64,000 bases of DNA from a filamentous cyanobacterium CCP2 (GTDB lineage Bacteria > Cyanobacteriota > Cyanobacteriia > Elainellales > Elainellaceae). The stretch covers positions 1-64,000 of the forward strand of contig PVWD01000002.1 of the NCBI GenBank assembly GCA_003003615.1, read 5' to 3'. The notes beneath the pieces are model-generated. The model saw nothing but the letters and a program-made list of their open reading frames with translations. It did no database searches and was not told the DNA's origin. A program made the translations under genes and the position numbers. Of the stretch, positions 26,071-35,841 are shown one piece after another; position 1 is the first letter of the stretch, and each line of letters begins with the position of its first letter.

Positions 26071-27951
26071 TTAAACGGCTGGTGCAACGTGCATCTTGAC
26101 CTCTACAGGTTTGATCTGACTCAAGAGATCATTTAACGCTTTGCCTTCAATTACCTCGGTTTCTAGTAGCTGAGTGGCGATCGTTTCCAGTAAATCTCGA
26201 TGCTCATGTAGAATGCTCAAGGCCTGCTGGTGGGCGTTTTCCACAATTCCTTTTACCTCCTGGTCAATCGCCTCTGCCGTTTGAGGGCTAACCAACCGAC
26301 GCGGATTCATATCATTACCTAAGAAGTTGTTTTGCTGCCCCTGCTGATAGGCCAGCGGCCCCAGCACCTTGCTCATCCCGTAGGTCGTCACCATCCGTTC
26401 GGCCAGGTCGGTTGCCCGTTGCAGGTCGTTGGCGGCTCCAGTGGTAATGCTCCCAAAGACGATTTCTTCCGCCGATCGCCCACCCAATAGCGTGGCAATT
26501 TGCCCTTGCAGCTCAATTTCACTCATCAAAAACCGATCTTCCGTTGGCAACTGTAAGGTATAGCCCAGAGCCGCCATCCCGCGAGGCACGATCGAAATTT
26601 TTTCGACTCGGCTAGCTCCCGGCATGGCCGCCCCCACCATCGCATGGCCAACTTCGTGATAGGCCACAATCTTTTTCTCTTTTTCATTGAGAACGCGGCT
26701 CTTTTTCTCTAATCCAGCCACAAGCCGCTCGATCGCCTCATTAAAATCAGCCTGGGAAACAGCAGTACGGTTATTACGAGCCGCCAGTAAGGCCGCTTCA
26801 TTCACCAGGTTGGCTAAATCTGCTCCGGCAAAACCGGGTGTGCGGGTGGCAATTGCCTTCAGGTCAATATCCTCACCCAGCTTGACTCCCTTTGCATGGA
26901 TTTCCAAAATTTCTAGCCGTCCCTGTAAATCGGGGCGATCGACCAATACCTGTCGATCAAACCGTCCCGGACGCAAAAGGGCTGGATCAAGGGATTCAGG
27001 TCGGTTCGTTGCCGCCAACACAATCACGGTTTGCTCTCCGGCTGAGAACCCATCCATTTCGGTCAACAATTGGTTTAGGGTTTGTTCCCGCTCATCATTG
27101 CCGCCATAAAATCCACCAGAAGCACGAGACTTGCCGATCGCATCTAGCTCATCAATAAAAATAATGCAGGGAGCCTGCTTCTTGGCCTGTTCAAATAAGT
27201 CGCGCACCCGTGAGGAACCCACCCCCACAAACAGTTCCACAAACTCAGAGCCAGAAATACTGAAAAAAGGCACACCTGCCTCCCCTGCAACCGCCCTAGC
27301 CATCAGCGTTTTTCCAGTTCCGGGCGGCCCCACCAGCAGAACTCCTTTAGGAATCCGCGCCCCAATTTGAATGAATCGCTGAGGACTTTTGAGAAAATCA
27401 ACAATTTCAACCAGTTCGGCCTTCGCTTCTTCGACCCCAGCCACATCAGCGAAAGTGATTTTGTCATCTTCACCTTCCACATACACCTTGGCACGGCTCT
27501 TCCCAATGGAAAGAACGCCCTGCTGTCCGCCCTGGCCACGCCCCAGGAAAAACTGCCAAATGGCCACAAAAATGAGCGGCGGAATCACCCAGCTTAAGAT
27601 ATTGGTGAACCAGCCATTTTTCGGTGGAGGAGTCGCTGCAAACTCTATGCCATTCTCCTCCAGGCGTTTTGGTAGTTCCAGGTCAAAAATAGGCGTTGTA
27701 GCAAAGACCTGTCCAGTTTCTTCACCCTCTGGCTTCAGTTGATAGCGAATTTCGTTTTGCCCAACGGAAACCCGCGCCACTTCTCCATCCTGCACCTGAT
27801 CAATAAATAGACTGTAGGGAACGCGAGGAATAGGCGGCCCGAAAAAATTTGGCAGGATAATGTTAAGAATAAGCAGTAACCCAGAAATGATTAATAAAAC
27901 ATTACCAATTTGCCGCGATCGAGGAGTTTGCGGCTGTTTTTTAATGGCCAT
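26071..27951 (-). CDS. ftsH: ATP-dependent zinc metalloprotease FtsH
   Basis: 626 residues. N-terminal transmembrane segment (about 16-36), a periplasmic/lumenal domain, a second segment (about 113-133), then the AAA domain with Walker A GPPGTGKT and Walker [12 protein letters not shown], the second region of homology, and the zinc site HEVGH in the protease domain. FtsH hexamers degrade damaged membrane proteins, including photosystem II D1. Cyanobacteria carry four FtsH paralogues; which one this is cannot be decided here. Confidence 0.97.
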   Translation of the reverse strand: MAIKKQPQTPRSRQIGNVLLIISGLLLILNIILPNFFGPPIPRVPYSLFIDQVQDGEVARVSVGQNEIRYQLKPEGEETGQVFATTPIFDLELPKRLEENGIEFAATPPPKNGWFTNILSWVIPPLIFVAIWQFFLGRGQGGQQGVLSIGKSRAKVYVEGEDDKITFADVAGVEEAKAELVEIVDFLKSPQRFIQIGARIPKGVLLVGPPGTGKTLMARAVAGEAGVPFFSISGSEFVELFVGVGSSRVRDLFEQAKKQAPCIIFIDELDAIGKSRASGGFYGGNDEREQTLNQLLTEMDGFSAGEQTVIVLAATNRPESLDPALLRPGRFDRQVLVDRPDLQGRLEILEIHAKGVKLGEDIDLKAIATRTPGFAGADLANLVNEAALLAARNNRTAVSQADFNEAIERLVAGLEKKSRVLNEKEKKIVAYHEVGHAMVGAAMPGASRVEKISIVPRGMAALGYTLQLPTEDRFLMSEIELQGQIATLLGGRSAEEIVFGSITTGAANDLQRATDLAERMVTTYGMSKVLGPLAYQQGQQNNFLGNDMNPRRLVSPQTAEAIDQEVKGIVENAHQQALSILHEHRDLLETIATQLLETEVIEGKALNDLLSQIKPVEVKMHVAPAV

Positions 27952-28291
27952 GCATTCAGCGTCCTTTTGCTAACAGGTTTAAGAAAGGGCTATCAGACAG
28001 CAGAGAGTCAATGCTAGAGGTTAGAGCAAGCCATTGGAGCAGTACATCATTCAAATGGCAGAAATCGCTTACAGTTTCCTGGGATGCTCACAACGCTTTT
28101 TCATCTGACATCCTTAAAACTACACACTAATTCTAAATTGTTTACTGAAGGCTCAGAATCAGCCGCTTTGTACGGTTAACGCGAACAAAAGCGAAGGGCG
28201 AACCGCTGTCCGCCCTCACAAGAATCTATTTGTGCTGTTCATATCCTTACGCAAACTCAACGTTAAGACTGCTTTCCGTTTTGTGAGCGTG
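27952..28291. other. Intergenic region between ftsH and DUF2949
   Basis: 340 bases. It holds the ftsH promoter. A 6-bp GC hairpin AGGGCG/CGCCCT (28195-28200 / 28211-28216) lies between the genes without a T tract. Nothing else is recognised. Confidence 0.4.
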
Positions 28292-28489
28292 CTACGCAGT
28301 TTCCATCCATTCAAAAACGCGATCGAGCTGCTCTAGCGTGATGAGTCCATACTGCCAGAGAATCATTGGAATTAAATTGGTGCTTTGCTCCGGCTGACGC
28401 AGGGCCAGGGCAATGGCTGCGGAAGGAACGGCTAACTCTTCTCGAAGAAACTGAATTAAACGGGTTCGGGTTGTAAAGTCCTGAGGCAC
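28292..28489 (-). CDS. DUF2949 family protein
   Basis: 65 residues from GTG 28489, chosen because GGAG lies 7 nt upstream and the length then matches the family; an in-frame ATG at 28564 would add 25 unlike residues. The core LIQFLREELAVPSAAIALALR and IPMILWQYGLITLEQLDRVF is diagnostic. These are small helical cyanobacterial proteins of unknown function. Confidence 0.8.
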   Translation of the reverse strand: MPQDFTTRTRLIQFLREELAVPSAAIALALRQPEQSTNLIPMILWQYGLITLEQLDRVFEWMETA

Positions 28490-28562
28490 AGGTCTGCTCC
28501 AATGTATAAATGATGTGGCTTTAATTGAAGTTTTGTAACAGTCTTTCAGATTTATTGAAGGC

Positions 28563-28590
28563 ATTATAGCGAGAATCTATTGAGCGTGAA
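28563..28590 (-). promoter_or_regulatory. Possible promoter of the DUF2949 gene
   Basis: On the minus strand a TATAAT (28563-28568) is preceded by TTCACG (28585-28590) with 16 bases between them. It would place the start of transcription about 65-70 nt before the GTG start. Confidence 0.4.
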
Positions 28591-28791
28591 CATAAATTTG
28601 CAGAATATTGAGACTTTTTGAGTAGAGGCTTCTATCAAGGGATAGAGGCGTTAGAACCTTTCTTCAAGGGCGATCGGCTCAATTCCTGAATGACTGATAT
28701 CATCCGATCGTAAGATGAGAGAAAAATGAGAGCTTAATGAGGCTTTCTGAGAAAGAATAGGCTAAACAGTAGGCAATTCTAGCGAATTACT

Positions 28792-29046
28792 ATGACTTTG
28801 GCGCATGATCAACAAAAAGTTTACGGACAAACGCTGCCTCAAAAGGCTAAGGACTGAGAAAAAGCTGAGGCCCGGGCACGTATTCATAAAGCAGGACTAA
28901 CGCAACGGGTGCTGCTAACCCCTAAATGTTGTAAGGACATCGTATTGCCATGTCCCTCTCGGAATGGTGTATTCAGTCGAGAATGCGTCAGTTCTGATAA
29001 AGAAAAGATGATTTTGATTGCCCCAGCAGAAGTGACGAAACCCTAA
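28792..29046 (+). pseudogene. Open frame broken by one TGA
   Basis: ATG at 28792 opens 21 codons ending KAKD, then TGA at 28855-28857, and the same frame stays open for 62 more codons (EKAEARARIHKAGLTQRVLL..., ending EVTKP) to TAA at 29044. The charged helical text on both sides of the TGA reads as one protein. No ribosome binding site is convincing. It could be a decayed small gene or chance; I recognise no family. Confidence 0.3.
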
Positions 29047-29251
29047 CAAAGGGCAGACAGTTCCAGAAGCAAATCGTAAAATAGAATACAGAAGCAAAAA
29101 CTGATTTACTCTGTGCTGCATTTGCCCCAATCCAAGCTGGTTTATGTCGATGCGAAAACCGGAGGATTGGTTTTTTGTTGGGAATGTTGGGAATCGTCAG
29201 TTCGAGTTCACCACCATAAGTTTTGGAAAATCTCAAATATCGGAGGATTTC

Positions 29252-29362
29252 ATGAGTTCAGATTTATTTGATGCCCTGACCGTTGCTTTGGTTGTCACTG
29301 TTTTTAGCTGTTTAGTATCTCCTACGCTGGTATGGCTGTTTACCTCTCACCAGCAGGGCTAA
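29252..29362 (+). CDS. Single-transmembrane small protein (36 aa)
   Basis: It starts MSSDLFDALTVALVVTVFSC and ends WLFTSHQQG, one helix with a short tail. An excellent GGAGG is 5 nt before the ATG, so translation is likely. The size resembles photosystem, cytochrome b6f or NDH-1 small subunits, but it does not match PsaI, PsaJ, PsaM, PsbM, PsbX, PetN, PetL or PetG as I know them. Confidence 0.6.
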   Translation: MSSDLFDALTVALVVTVFSCLVSPTLVWLFTSHQQG

Positions 29363-29574
29363 GCTCAGGGAATCCATCTATCTTGTTCCCGATGTACATG
29401 CTCTGTCTTTAAATGTTGCAATCTGTAATTAGTGATCCGCTTCCTCCCCAATCAACCTGCCTTTAGAATAGGCTAGAGGATAGGGTGCCTCCCTCCCCTT
29501 GAGATTAATCAACCGGGGGGACGCTCAATCGGCGGCAATCAATAGCATTCCTTCGGTAAACACGGATTACTTCG

Positions 29575-29997
29575 ATGGCAACAATGATTGGGAGAGTGGC
29601 ACTAAGCGGCATCTGTGCAGGAATTGCCCTGTACGTTGCAGTACGTACCGAAAACGAAAAAGTACAGGCTGCTGCTGCTTTAGCAAGTTCATGTTTGTTT
29701 GGCTTCACTGCGACAACTCTGGTGTTAAGGCAACATCGGGAGCGTAAAAGTCGAGAGCTTAATACTGATGCCTATTTAGAAATGCTGAGGCAGGTAAACA
29801 CACCTCGATCGAGCGTTTCACAGCAGCCTCCAGTCTGTAGAGGATGTTGTCACTATCATGGGCGAGTGTATGGCGGAACCATGTTGGTTTGTGCAATGCA
29901 TCCCTATGGCGTAGAAGACGATCGCTGTAGTGATTGGGAAACCAAGACTGCCGAACCTTCCCAGGAAGATTTGGATAACATTGGCAGCGATTTTTAG
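29575..29997 (+). CDS. Membrane protein with C-terminal Cys/His motif
   Basis: 140 residues. Two hydrophobic segments (about 6-22 and 31-51) are followed by a basic linker and a Cys-rich domain: CRGCCHYHG, then LVCAMHPYG and RCSDWE. The pattern suggests a metal-binding treble. The order of its two motifs is the reverse of that in the DUF6464 protein at 55376. An acidic tail ends the protein. No function is known. Confidence 0.7.
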   Translation: MATMIGRVALSGICAGIALYVAVRTENEKVQAAAALASSCLFGFTATTLVLRQHRERKSRELNTDAYLEMLRQVNTPRSSVSQQPPVCRGCCHYHGRVYGGTMLVCAMHPYGVEDDRCSDWETKTAEPSQEDLDNIGSDF

Positions 29998-30172
29998 TTT
30001 TCTCCCGCAACAACAGAAGTTGAAGCAGTGAGTTGAAGCAGTTAAAGGTTAGAAAATCCCAGGAGCGTTGCCCGAAACGTCTTCACAGATAGGTGAACCA
30101 ATCACTCCGTAAGTGGATTACGAGTTTCGCCTCTTGGGGATTGTCGTCCGTTTATTGACTACCAAACGGTTT

Positions 30173-30207
30173 ACTAATTTGCCAATACATCACTAATTTG
30201 CCAATAC
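30173..30207. repeat. 19-bp tandem duplication at the tetR stop
   Basis: ACTAATTTGCCAATAC occurs at 30173-30188 and 30192-30207 with a 19-base period; the second copy carries the last codons and stop of the TetR gene (minus strand). Confidence 0.9.
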
Positions 30208-30804
30208 GCCATTTAAAAAGATATCTGCCATCCCTTCTGCCATTTCTAGCATTGCTTGGGGAGGCGAATCTTCTGGCATGATCGTGTCACGGCTAAACCC
30301 AGCCACTGTAAACATCCCCAAAAATACCTGAGCGACGGTGCGGGGGTTCATTCGACGGTAAATGCCTTGATCCATCGCTGTTTCAAAAAAGGCCTCTGCC
30401 ACATCGGTCATTTTGACAATGACTTCATTTTGGATTTGCTCACGCAAGTCAGGGTGAAACTGTGCTTCCATGAAGCAGACTCGCATCAAGTCAGCATTTT
30501 GATGTAAGTTCAGCATTCGCCGCCGCATGACTTGTCCGATCGCCTTGTAGCTGGCCATTTCGCTTAGTTCGGTCAGCAAGTCCGTTAAGATTTCTACCCA
30601 TCCCTGAGTTGCCACTTCAACTAGAATTGCTTTCTTATTTTCAAAGTGACGAAAGATCGTCCCTTCAGCAACACCTGCTGCCTGGGCCAACTCACGAGTC
30701 GTAGTGCCGTCATAGCCTTGGCGAGCAAACAGCCGCCTGGCCGCTTGAAGAATTCGAGTTTGCGTTTCTGCCTCCGTTTGGGGGGCACTACGGAAAGAGC
30801 GCAT
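30193..30804 (-). CDS. TetR/AcrR family transcriptional regulator
   Basis: 203 residues from ATG 30804 (a GTG two codons upstream is possible). The N-terminal DNA-binding domain is typical: RILQAARRLFARQGYDGTTTRELAQAAGVAEGTIFRHFENKKA. The C-terminal ligand domain is unclassified. These dimers usually repress a neighbouring transporter or enzyme gene, but no such neighbour is apparent; the nearest upstream gene is over 300 bp away. Confidence 0.92.
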   Translation of the reverse strand: MRSFRSAPQTEAETQTRILQAARRLFARQGYDGTTTRELAQAAGVAEGTIFRHFENKKAILVEVATQGWVEILTDLLTELSEMASYKAIGQVMRRRMLNLHQNADLMRVCFMEAQFHPDLREQIQNEVIVKMTDVAEAFFETAMDQGIYRRMNPRTVAQVFLGMFTVAGFSRDTIMPEDSPPQAMLEMAEGMADIFLNGVLAN

Positions 30805-31114
30805 AGCCACTCGTCGGAAACCGACGCAAAAGGTTTACTTAAAGCTTGAAACAGGTTCGTTAAACCTGCTGCTGTCAATCGAAATATGGAATATATTTCC
30901 TTGCCATTCAGCTTATCAATTCCGAAATGGATACTCACAGGTTCTCTACAAAGCTTCACAGAGATGGTAATTCGATCGGGGTAGCAAACCTACTGTCAGG
31001 TGTGGCAAGAGGGAGATCAAATAGAAGCAGTTAAAATGACGGGGGTATTTGCCCAGGTGCGCGATCGATGGATTACGGCTCACTTAAAAATCAGTTAGCC
31101 CACCAGAGCAACTT
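30805..31114. other. Intergenic region upstream of the TetR gene
   Basis: 310 bases between the TetR start and the end of the kinase gene. It should contain the tetR promoter and operator; I saw no clear palindrome of operator length. Confidence 0.4.
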
Positions 31115-33037
31115 TCATTGCTGCACGATCGGCAATGTTACTGTGAACGTGGTTCCTTGCCCTAAAGTGCTACGAGCCGTAATCTGTCCGCCATGTCGTT
31201 CAACGATCTTACGGCAAATTGCCAGACCCATTCCAGTTCCTTCAAATTCACTGCGGCCGTGCAGACGTTGAAACATTGTAAAGATGCGATCGAGATACGT
31301 TTCATCAAAACCAATACCGTTGTCAGTGAATTGGATTTGACATTGGGCAGCATGCGGTGAAGAATCAGCCAAGATCTCAAAATTTGCGTCTGCCCGGACG
31401 GAAGGAAAGGAAAACAGCAGGAATGAGCTTAGCTTGATTTGAGGCGGAATATTGGGTTTGTGAAACTTGATGGCATTGCTAATGAGATTTTGGAACAATT
31501 GACGCATTTGAGTTGGGTCAGCTTCGATTGTTGGTAGTTCTGTTATTGCAATACAAGCACTGGTTTGCTGGATGGTAATTTCTAAATCAGAAAGGACATC
31601 ATGCAAAATGTTTGTTAAGTTGACCTGTACAAATGGCTTGGCTTCAGTTGTGATGCGGGAAAAGGTGAGTAAATCATTAATTAGAGTTTGCATGCGGTGG
31701 GCAGCGTTTTGCATTCGCCGTAAATAATCCAATCCTTCATCAGATAGGGTATCCGCGTACTTTGCCTGAAGCCGATCGCCAAAGGTCTGAATTTTACGCA
31801 ACGGTTCTTGGAGGTCATGGGAAGCCACAGAAGCAAAATCTTGGAGTTCTTGATTGCTTTGCTCCAATCGTTTGGCAAACTGCCTTAGCTCCGCTTCCGA
31901 TCGCTTCCGGTGCGTAACATCGCGAATGTTGCACTGAATCACTCGCTGATTCCCTGTGCTGTAGGTGCTGCTTACGAACTCCACATCCAAATACTGTCCA
32001 TCCTTAGTGCGAAGCGACAGATCCTTAAACCGTAATGAATCCGCTTCACAAAGTCGTTGCACGATCGCCTGAACGGTTTCCTCTTGCTCTAATACTCCAA
32101 TTTCCCACAGTTTTTTACCCAACAATTCAGAGTGAGAATAGCCTAATAGATTGAGCAAAAACGGGTTCGCTTGAGTAATCTCTCCAGTGTCGGCATCCAG
32201 AATCAGCACACCATCTTGGGAAGCTTCAAACAACTGACGATAACGAATCGCTGAAGCAAGAAGAGCGGCTTCTGCCTGCTGGCGATCGGTAATGTCTTGT
32301 ACGATCGAAAAAACACCAATCACATTACTATCCACATCAACTAATGAGGTGCTGTGCCATTCGCAGACAATCAATCTGCCGTCCGCAGTAATGTTCTGAC
32401 TTGTGCTTGTAATGCTTGTTTTTAAGTCAATTAAAGTTTGCCAAACTCGCTGAAATTCAGGTTGCAGTAGTGAGGGCACAATCAATGCCTTAATCGGCTT
32501 CCCTAGAACTTCACGTCGCTTATATAAAAAGATCTTTTCTGCTCCCGGATTCCATTCCACAATTTCAAAATCCAGATTCCATTCAATGACTGCAAGCGGT
32601 GTTTGTTGGAGATGAAATAGCAGTTTGCGTTCTAGCTGCCGCAGGGCTTCTTCAGTTTGTTTTCGATCGCTGATGTCCTCAAAAATTACACCAACTTGCT
32701 GATGTGGGACAGGAAAAGCCTTCGCTAAAAACACCTTTTCAATGAGTTGCTCATTGCGATAGCGAATTTCACCTAAATCCTTGCTGACACCAGAACGAAC
32801 GATTTCTGCATAGCCTTCAGGGGATTCGATTTTGAGAAAAGCAGGAAAAGGATCACGCTCTGGAACCAAACTTTTTGTCCAGCCCAAATCACTAGAAAAT
32901 CCCAGGATTCTCTGTGCCTGGTGATTGGCAGCCACCAGCCTGAATGTATCGGCATCATTGATATTATCCAGGTGCCAAATCATTAACCCTAAGGGAATAT
33001 GTTCCACCAATTCAGCGAACAGATGATGACCAACCAT
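31115..33037 (-). CDS. PAS-domain sensor histidine kinase
   Basis: 640 residues, no transmembrane segment. Three PAS-type domains are recognisable (about 10-110, 140-250, 265-375), the last two with PAC-like ends (DITDRQQAEAALL, DVTHRKRSEAELR). The dimerisation/phosphotransfer segment is FASVASHDLQEPLRKIQTF, and the ATPase part shows LISNAIKFHKP, DNGIGF and GTGMGLAICRKIVERHGG. It is a cytoplasmic kinase. The start overlaps the upstream gene's end by 26 bp, so the two are co-translated and probably a signalling pair. Confidence 0.92.
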   Translation of the reverse strand: MVGHHLFAELVEHIPLGLMIWHLDNINDADTFRLVAANHQAQRILGFSSDLGWTKSLVPERDPFPAFLKIESPEGYAEIVRSGVSKDLGEIRYRNEQLIEKVFLAKAFPVPHQQVGVIFEDISDRKQTEEALRQLERKLLFHLQQTPLAVIEWNLDFEIVEWNPGAEKIFLYKRREVLGKPIKALIVPSLLQPEFQRVWQTLIDLKTSITSTSQNITADGRLIVCEWHSTSLVDVDSNVIGVFSIVQDITDRQQAEAALLASAIRYRQLFEASQDGVLILDADTGEITQANPFLLNLLGYSHSELLGKKLWEIGVLEQEETVQAIVQRLCEADSLRFKDLSLRTKDGQYLDVEFVSSTYSTGNQRVIQCNIRDVTHRKRSEAELRQFAKRLEQSNQELQDFASVASHDLQEPLRKIQTFGDRLQAKYADTLSDEGLDYLRRMQNAAHRMQTLINDLLTFSRITTEAKPFVQVNLTNILHDVLSDLEITIQQTSACIAITELPTIEADPTQMRQLFQNLISNAIKFHKPNIPPQIKLSSFLLFSFPSVRADANFEILADSSPHAAQCQIQFTDNGIGFDETYLDRIFTMFQRLHGRSEFEGTGMGLAICRKIVERHGGQITARSTLGQGTTFTVTLPIVQQ

Positions 33038-35525
33038 CTAGTTTTTCACCCACTACTCTGTCAATTAACTGTGTGGCGGCTTCTGCTCCTACAGGTTTAC
33101 AAAAGAAATAGCCCTGAGCATAATCACAGTGAAGTGCCCGAATTTGAGCTAAGTGCTTTGATGTCTCAACACCTTCCGCCACAACATCCATTCCCAAGTT
33201 CCAAGCCAGCGTAATAATGGTACGAACGATCGCCAGTTGTTCACCATCTGAGTCAATCTTACTAATAAACGATCGATCGATTTTCAGCGTATCAATGGGG
33301 AAGCGATGCAAACAGCTTAAAGATGAATAACCTGTGCCAAAATCGTCGATCGCTAGATGAATCCCCAACTCCTGAAGCTGGGACAGTGTAGTAACTGCCA
33401 ACTCAGCATTTTCCATGAGAATACTTTCAGTAATTTCCAGTTTCAAAAAACGAGGACTGAGGCCAGTTTCAATCAACGTTTGTTTAATTTCCTCGGTGAG
33501 GTGGGGCGTAAACTGTTTGCCTGAAAGATTAACTGTCATCATCAAGTCATGATTTGAAAACTGTTGCCGCCACTGCTGCATTTGTTTGCAAGCTTCCTGA
33601 AGTACCCAATGGCCGATCGGAATAATCAGCCCCGTATCTTCGGCGATCGGAATAAACTCTGTAGGGGAAATCATGCCTCGTTTGGGATGCTGCCAGCGCA
33701 ATAAGCTCTCAAACCCAACGATTTGCTGTGTTCGCAAAGAGACGATCGGTTGGTAATGCAGCAATAGCTCTTGCCGGTCTAGGGCCCGGCGTAGATCGGT
33801 TTCAATTTGCAGCAACTTAACAGCATGGGTATGCATTCCTGGATTAAAAATTTCATAGCGGCCGCGGCCTTGCTCCTTAGCTCGATACATGGCGGTGTCT
33901 GAATCTCGCAGCAAGTCTTCCGGACGCACATAGTTCTTTGTTCCAAAAGCAATACCAATACTGGCAGCCGTAAACACCTCATACCCCTCCAGCGTAAACG
34001 GCACAGACAGTTCCTTCTGAATCCGTTCTGCCACCAATGTTACTGCGCTTTCGTCCCGTGCATCTTCCAACAAAATCACAAATTCATCTCCACCTAAACG
34101 GGCGATCGTGTCACTCGGACGCAAGCAGTGAGCCAGACGGTCAGCAATGGCAATCAAGAGATGATCGCCTAACATATGCCCCAAACTGTCGTTAATTACC
34201 TTAAACCGATCGAGGTCGATGAATAAAACCGCAAACAGACTGTATCTATGCTGGCAAAGCTGGATCGCATGACGGAGCCGTTCCATCAGCAAAACGCGAT
34301 TTGGCAAGCCTGTCAATGTATCGTGAAGCGCGTCGTGAAGCAGCTTTTCTTCTGCCTGTTTCCAAGCGGTCAAATCAGTCTGGGAGCCTGCCATGCGAGT
34401 CGTTTTTCCCTCTGCATCTTGCACCGCCAACCCCCGGCACAGTATCCACCGATGCCCCCCGTCTCGATGCATCACCCGATATTCTTGCTCAAAGTGTGGA
34501 GTCAAGCCATCCAAATGTTCTTTTAAGTTGCGTTTGACCCAGTGCATATCTTCAGGGTGAATTCGATCGAGCCATTCTTCGATCGCATCGCCAATTTCGT
34601 GTTCCTGGTAGCCCAGCATGGCTTTCCAGCGTGCAGAGTAATACACCTTTCCCGTTTTTAAGTTCCAATCCCAAATGCCATCGTTAGCCCCTTGAACGGC
34701 TAACGCATAGCGTTCTTCACTTTCCCGTAGGGCAGCTTCGGCTTGGATGCGGCCTGTCACGTCGGTTTGCAGCCCAATAAAATTAATCAGTTTCCCTTCT
34801 TCATCAAATACAGGGTTAATGGTGACTTCATTCCAGAACGGGGTGCCATCTTTGCGGTAGTTGACAATCGTACAAACGATCGGCTTTAACTGAACGATCG
34901 CCTCTCGCATTTGCTGCACAACCCTTGGATCAGACTCTGCTCCCTGGAGAAAACGGCAGTTTTTGCCAATCACTTCTTCGACACCATACCCCGTTAGCTT
35001 GGTAAAGGCATCGTTTACAAAAATCACTGGGTTACGCGGCTGATTTGGATCAGTAACAACAACCCCCGTACTGATATTACTGATCGCCAATGCCAGTTGA
35101 TGTTTCTCTCGCAGGGCTAAACGTAGCTTTTTCAGCGTGTGTGCATGTTGAATAGCGTAGCGGATAGTGCGTTCTAACATGAGGGCAGTCATTTCCCCTT
35201 TCAGCAAATAGTCTGCGGCCCCAGCTTGCATTGCAGCAACATCAATTTTGTGATCTCCCTGCCCTGTCAGCAAAATCATGGGAGCATCACAGTTACAACC
35301 GATCGCCTCTTTCAGTAATTCCAATCCACTGCACTGCCCCAGCCGATAATCGACCAGGTACACATCGTGCTGTTTCTGAACCATTTCAGCCAAGGCTTTA
35401 TCATAGGTTGAAACCCAATCCAGCCAAAATGATTCCCCTTTGATTTCAGAAAACAGATCCCGTATGAAAATGTAATCATCCTCATCATCATCCACCAACA
35501 GCACTCTGATTAAAGGGAACGGCAT
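33012..35525 (-). CDS. Response regulator with PAS, GGDEF and EAL domains
   Basis: 837 residues. The receiver (1-125) has acidic residues VDDDEDD, phospho-Asp59 in YLVDYRLG and Lys109. Two PAS/PAC units follow (about 145-395). The GGDEF domain has an intact RLGGDEF and an upstream RPSD inhibitory site, so it is probably an active diguanylate cyclase. The phosphodiesterase domain has FESLLRW in place of EAL but keeps ITESILMEN and IDDFGTGYSSL. It makes or breaks c-di-GMP under control of phosphorylation, perhaps by the overlapping kinase. Confidence 0.93.
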   Translation of the reverse strand: MPFPLIRVLLVDDDEDDYIFIRDLFSEIKGESFWLDWVSTYDKALAEMVQKQHDVYLVDYRLGQCSGLELLKEAIGCNCDAPMILLTGQGDHKIDVAAMQAGAADYLLKGEMTALMLERTIRYAIQHAHTLKKLRLALREKHQLALAISNISTGVVVTDPNQPRNPVIFVNDAFTKLTGYGVEEVIGKNCRFLQGAESDPRVVQQMREAIVQLKPIVCTIVNYRKDGTPFWNEVTINPVFDEEGKLINFIGLQTDVTGRIQAEAALRESEERYALAVQGANDGIWDWNLKTGKVYYSARWKAMLGYQEHEIGDAIEEWLDRIHPEDMHWVKRNLKEHLDGLTPHFEQEYRVMHRDGGHRWILCRGLAVQDAEGKTTRMAGSQTDLTAWKQAEEKLLHDALHDTLTGLPNRVLLMERLRHAIQLCQHRYSLFAVLFIDLDRFKVINDSLGHMLGDHLLIAIADRLAHCLRPSDTIARLGGDEFVILLEDARDESAVTLVAERIQKELSVPFTLEGYEVFTAASIGIAFGTKNYVRPEDLLRDSDTAMYRAKEQGRGRYEIFNPGMHTHAVKLLQIETDLRRALDRQELLLHYQPIVSLRTQQIVGFESLLRWQHPKRGMISPTEFIPIAEDTGLIIPIGHWVLQEACKQMQQWRQQFSNHDLMMTVNLSGKQFTPHLTEEIKQTLIETGLSPRFLKLEITESILMENAELAVTTLSQLQELGIHLAIDDFGTGYSSLSCLHRFPIDTLKIDRSFISKIDSDGEQLAIVRTIITLAWNLGMDVVAEGVETSKHLAQIRALHCDYAQGYFFCKPVGAEAATQLIDRVVGEKLDGWSSSVR

Positions 35526-35833
35526 ATCTGAGACAGGTAAATTAAAGGGCGATCGTTGTTAACGGAGCGAGGAAAAACGTTCTTTGAAGGACTCCAGAGG
35601 GTGGAGTTTAGTTGAGAAAGACAAATTCCTTCCAACCGCTTTGGAGGACGATCCAGAGCGTTGGAGAGTGAAATAGAGTTTCCCTTGCTTATCGTTCCCT
35701 GAAACCGCCCATTTCTATAAGGATGCAGAACGGTTGTCCTCGTCTCTTGTTTGCCTTCCTAGGAACGCCATATGCAACTTACAGCGATTTTCATTTGGTT
35801 AAGCACTACTCCCTACTCCCCACTCCCTACTCC
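35526..35833. other. Intergenic region with an STRR tract
   Basis: 308 bases upstream of the response regulator gene and downstream of nanE. It contains the heptamer tract at 35805-35841 and presumably the response regulator promoter; nothing else is recognised. Confidence 0.5.
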
Positions 35834-35841
35834 CTAACTCC
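35805..35841. repeat. STRR heptamer tract (CCCTACT / CCCCACT)
   Basis: ACTACTCCCTACTCCCCACT and following CCCTACTCCCTAACTCC: five or six heptamers of the short tandemly repeated repetitive type known from filamentous cyanobacteria. It runs into the 3' end of nanE and supplies its stop codon. Confidence 0.85.

Noticed and set aside
28855-28857. Selenocysteine codon
   Set aside because: Cyanobacteria generally lack the Sec machinery and no SECIS-like hairpin immediately follows.
28915-29236. Minus-strand frames of 71 and 82 codons
   Set aside because: No start signal and no recognised domain; the plus-strand TGA-interrupted frame and the 36-residue gene overlap them.
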